NCBI GenBank assembly: GCA_003562555.1
Contig: PWUO01000300.1
Coordinates: 1-5,929, forward strand
DNA length: 5,929 nucleotides
Source: Dehalococcoidia bacterium
GTDB taxonomy: Bacteria; Chloroflexota; Dehalococcoidia; GIF9; AB-539-J10
Direction of reading: 5' to 3'
Numbering within the stretch: position 1 is the stretch's first letter; each line of letters begins with the position of its first letter. Below the pieces are notes generated by a model. The model was not told the origin of the DNA. It saw nothing but the letters and a program-made list of their open reading frames with translations, and did not search any database. The position numbers and the translations under genes were made by a program. Of this stretch, positions 5,286 through 5,929 are shown piece by piece.

Positions 5286-5929
5286 CTACTTCGACTTGTC
5301 TTTGGATGACATCTCATTGAAGCCCCTGAGGAGCTCGAGCGGCAGCGGGAAGAGTATGGTATTCGTCTTCTCCGAGGCGATGGCGGTCATGGACTGAAGA
5401 TAGCGAAGCTGCAAGGCAGCGGGTGAACCGGACATGACCTGTGCCGCTGCGGATAGCTTCTCTGCAGCCTGGAACTCGCCCTCGGCATGCACGACCTTCG
5501 CACGCCTGTCGCGCTCGGCTGCGGCCTGCGCGGCCATGGAGCGCTTCATGTTCTCGGGGAGCTCGACATCCTTAATCTCAACCATGCTCACCTTGACGCC
5601 CCAGGGGTTGGTTCCTTCATCAACGATGGTCTGAATCTTCTCGTTCAGCCTCTCGCGGTGTGCCAGGACGTCATCCAGTTCCGACTGGCCGACGACGTTC
5701 CTGAGAGTTGTCTGGGACAGTAGCCACGTAGCTCTGGCGTAGTCCAGCACCTTGAGGATGGAGTCGGCAGGTTCCACTACCCTGAAGTAGATCACTGCAT
5801 CGACGGTGATGGTGACGTTGTCCAGCGTGATGCATTCCTGCTGGGGAACATCCATCGTGACAACGCGAAGGTCGACCTTACGTGCTCGTTCAATGAACGG
5901 GATGATGATGACCAGTCCCGGGCCTCTCA
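5286..5929 (-). CDS. Slipin / stomatin-like SPFH (Band 7) protein, 5' end cut by window
   Basis: This is a prokaryotic slipin, a membrane-anchored SPFH scaffold thought to organise membrane microdomains and often paired with an NfeD-type protein. The stop (TAG, 5286-5288) is inside the window. The reading frame stays open to the right edge, giving 213 visible residues of an expected roughly 250-270. The visible part starts RGPGLVIIIPFIERARKVDL, which aligns with the start of the slipin Band 7 domain. The missing N-terminus should hold the membrane helix. Next come VPQQECITLDNVTITVDAVI, YARATWLLSQTTLRNVVG, LDDVLAHRERLNEKI, WGVKVSMVEIKDVELPENM, an Ala/Glu-rich helical stretch typical of the SPFH coiled coil (AAQAAAERDRRAKVVHAEGE), and a C-terminal SEKTNTILFPLPLELLRGF. 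The internal ATG at 5855 is not the true start, because conserved family sequence continues upstream of it. It is convergent with pyrD across the hairpin at 5229-5263; its partner genes lie outside. Confidence 0.92.
   Translation of the reverse strand, partial: RGPGLVIIIPFIERARKVDLRVVTMDVPQQECITLDNVTITVDAVIYFRVVEPADSILKVLDYARATWLLSQTTLRNVVGQSELDDVLAHRERLNEKIQTIVDEGTNPWGVKVSMVEIKDVELPENMKRSMAAQAAAERDRRAKVVHAEGEFQAAEKLSAAAQVMSGSPAALQLRYLQSMTAIASEKTNTILFPLPLELLRGFNEMSSKDKSK

Noticed and set aside
1..5929. CRISPR arrays, insertion sequences, prophage or defence genes.
   Set aside because: No direct-repeat arrays, transposase motifs or terminal inverted repeats were seen. All of the sequence is accounted for by housekeeping-type genes and short intergenic gaps.

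Overview
The window looks like a chromosomal segment of a bacterium, moderately GC-rich by eye. It carries a bacterial-type 5S rRNA gene, five complete protein genes and one gene cut by the window edge. The standout is an intact two-gene module for tRNA-dependent cysteine synthesis: O-phosphoseryl-tRNA(Cys) synthetase (SepRS, sepS) followed by Sep-tRNA:Cys-tRNA synthase (SepCysS, pscS). This route is classically archaeal (methanogens, Archaeoglobus). The neighbouring genes are bacterial in character: 5S, CinA/PncC, RimI, class 1B PyrD and slipin. SepRS/SepCysS has been reported in only a few bacterial groups, notably Chloroflexi (Dehalococcoidia-like lineages) and Parcubacteria. An uncultured Chloroflexota member is therefore my best guess, but it is an inference and not something the sequence proves.

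Layout. Bases 1-129 are a 5S rRNA gene. Bases 130-288 are non-coding, with a plausible promoter. Bases 289-3499 are a tight + strand operon, pncC-sepS-pscS: there are 6 nt between pncC and sepS, and sepS and pscS overlap by 17 nt. rimI (minus strand, 4164-3496) converges on pscS with overlapping stop codons. rimI and pyrD (+, 4239-5168) diverge from a 74-nt interval; each has a -10-like box 8-9 nt before its start codon and no Shine-Dalgarno, which suggests leaderless or nearly leaderless mRNAs. A perfect 13-bp hairpin at 5229-5263 separates pyrD from a convergent slipin gene (minus strand) that runs off the right edge.

How the genes work together. SepRS would charge tRNA(Cys) with O-phosphoserine, and the PLP enzyme SepCysS would replace the phosphate with sulfur to give Cys-tRNA(Cys). 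Both proteins keep the residues expected for activity: class II motifs and Sep-pocket residues in SepRS, and the PLP lysine and cysteine motifs in SepCysS. The pair is therefore probably functional. pncC, first in the operon, is an NMN amidohydrolase-type protein with no obvious link to cysteine. rimI (ribosomal protein acetylation), pyrD (pyrimidine synthesis) and slipin (membrane SPFH protein) are housekeeping neighbours. No tRNA(Cys), CysRS or SepCysE gene is visible in this window.
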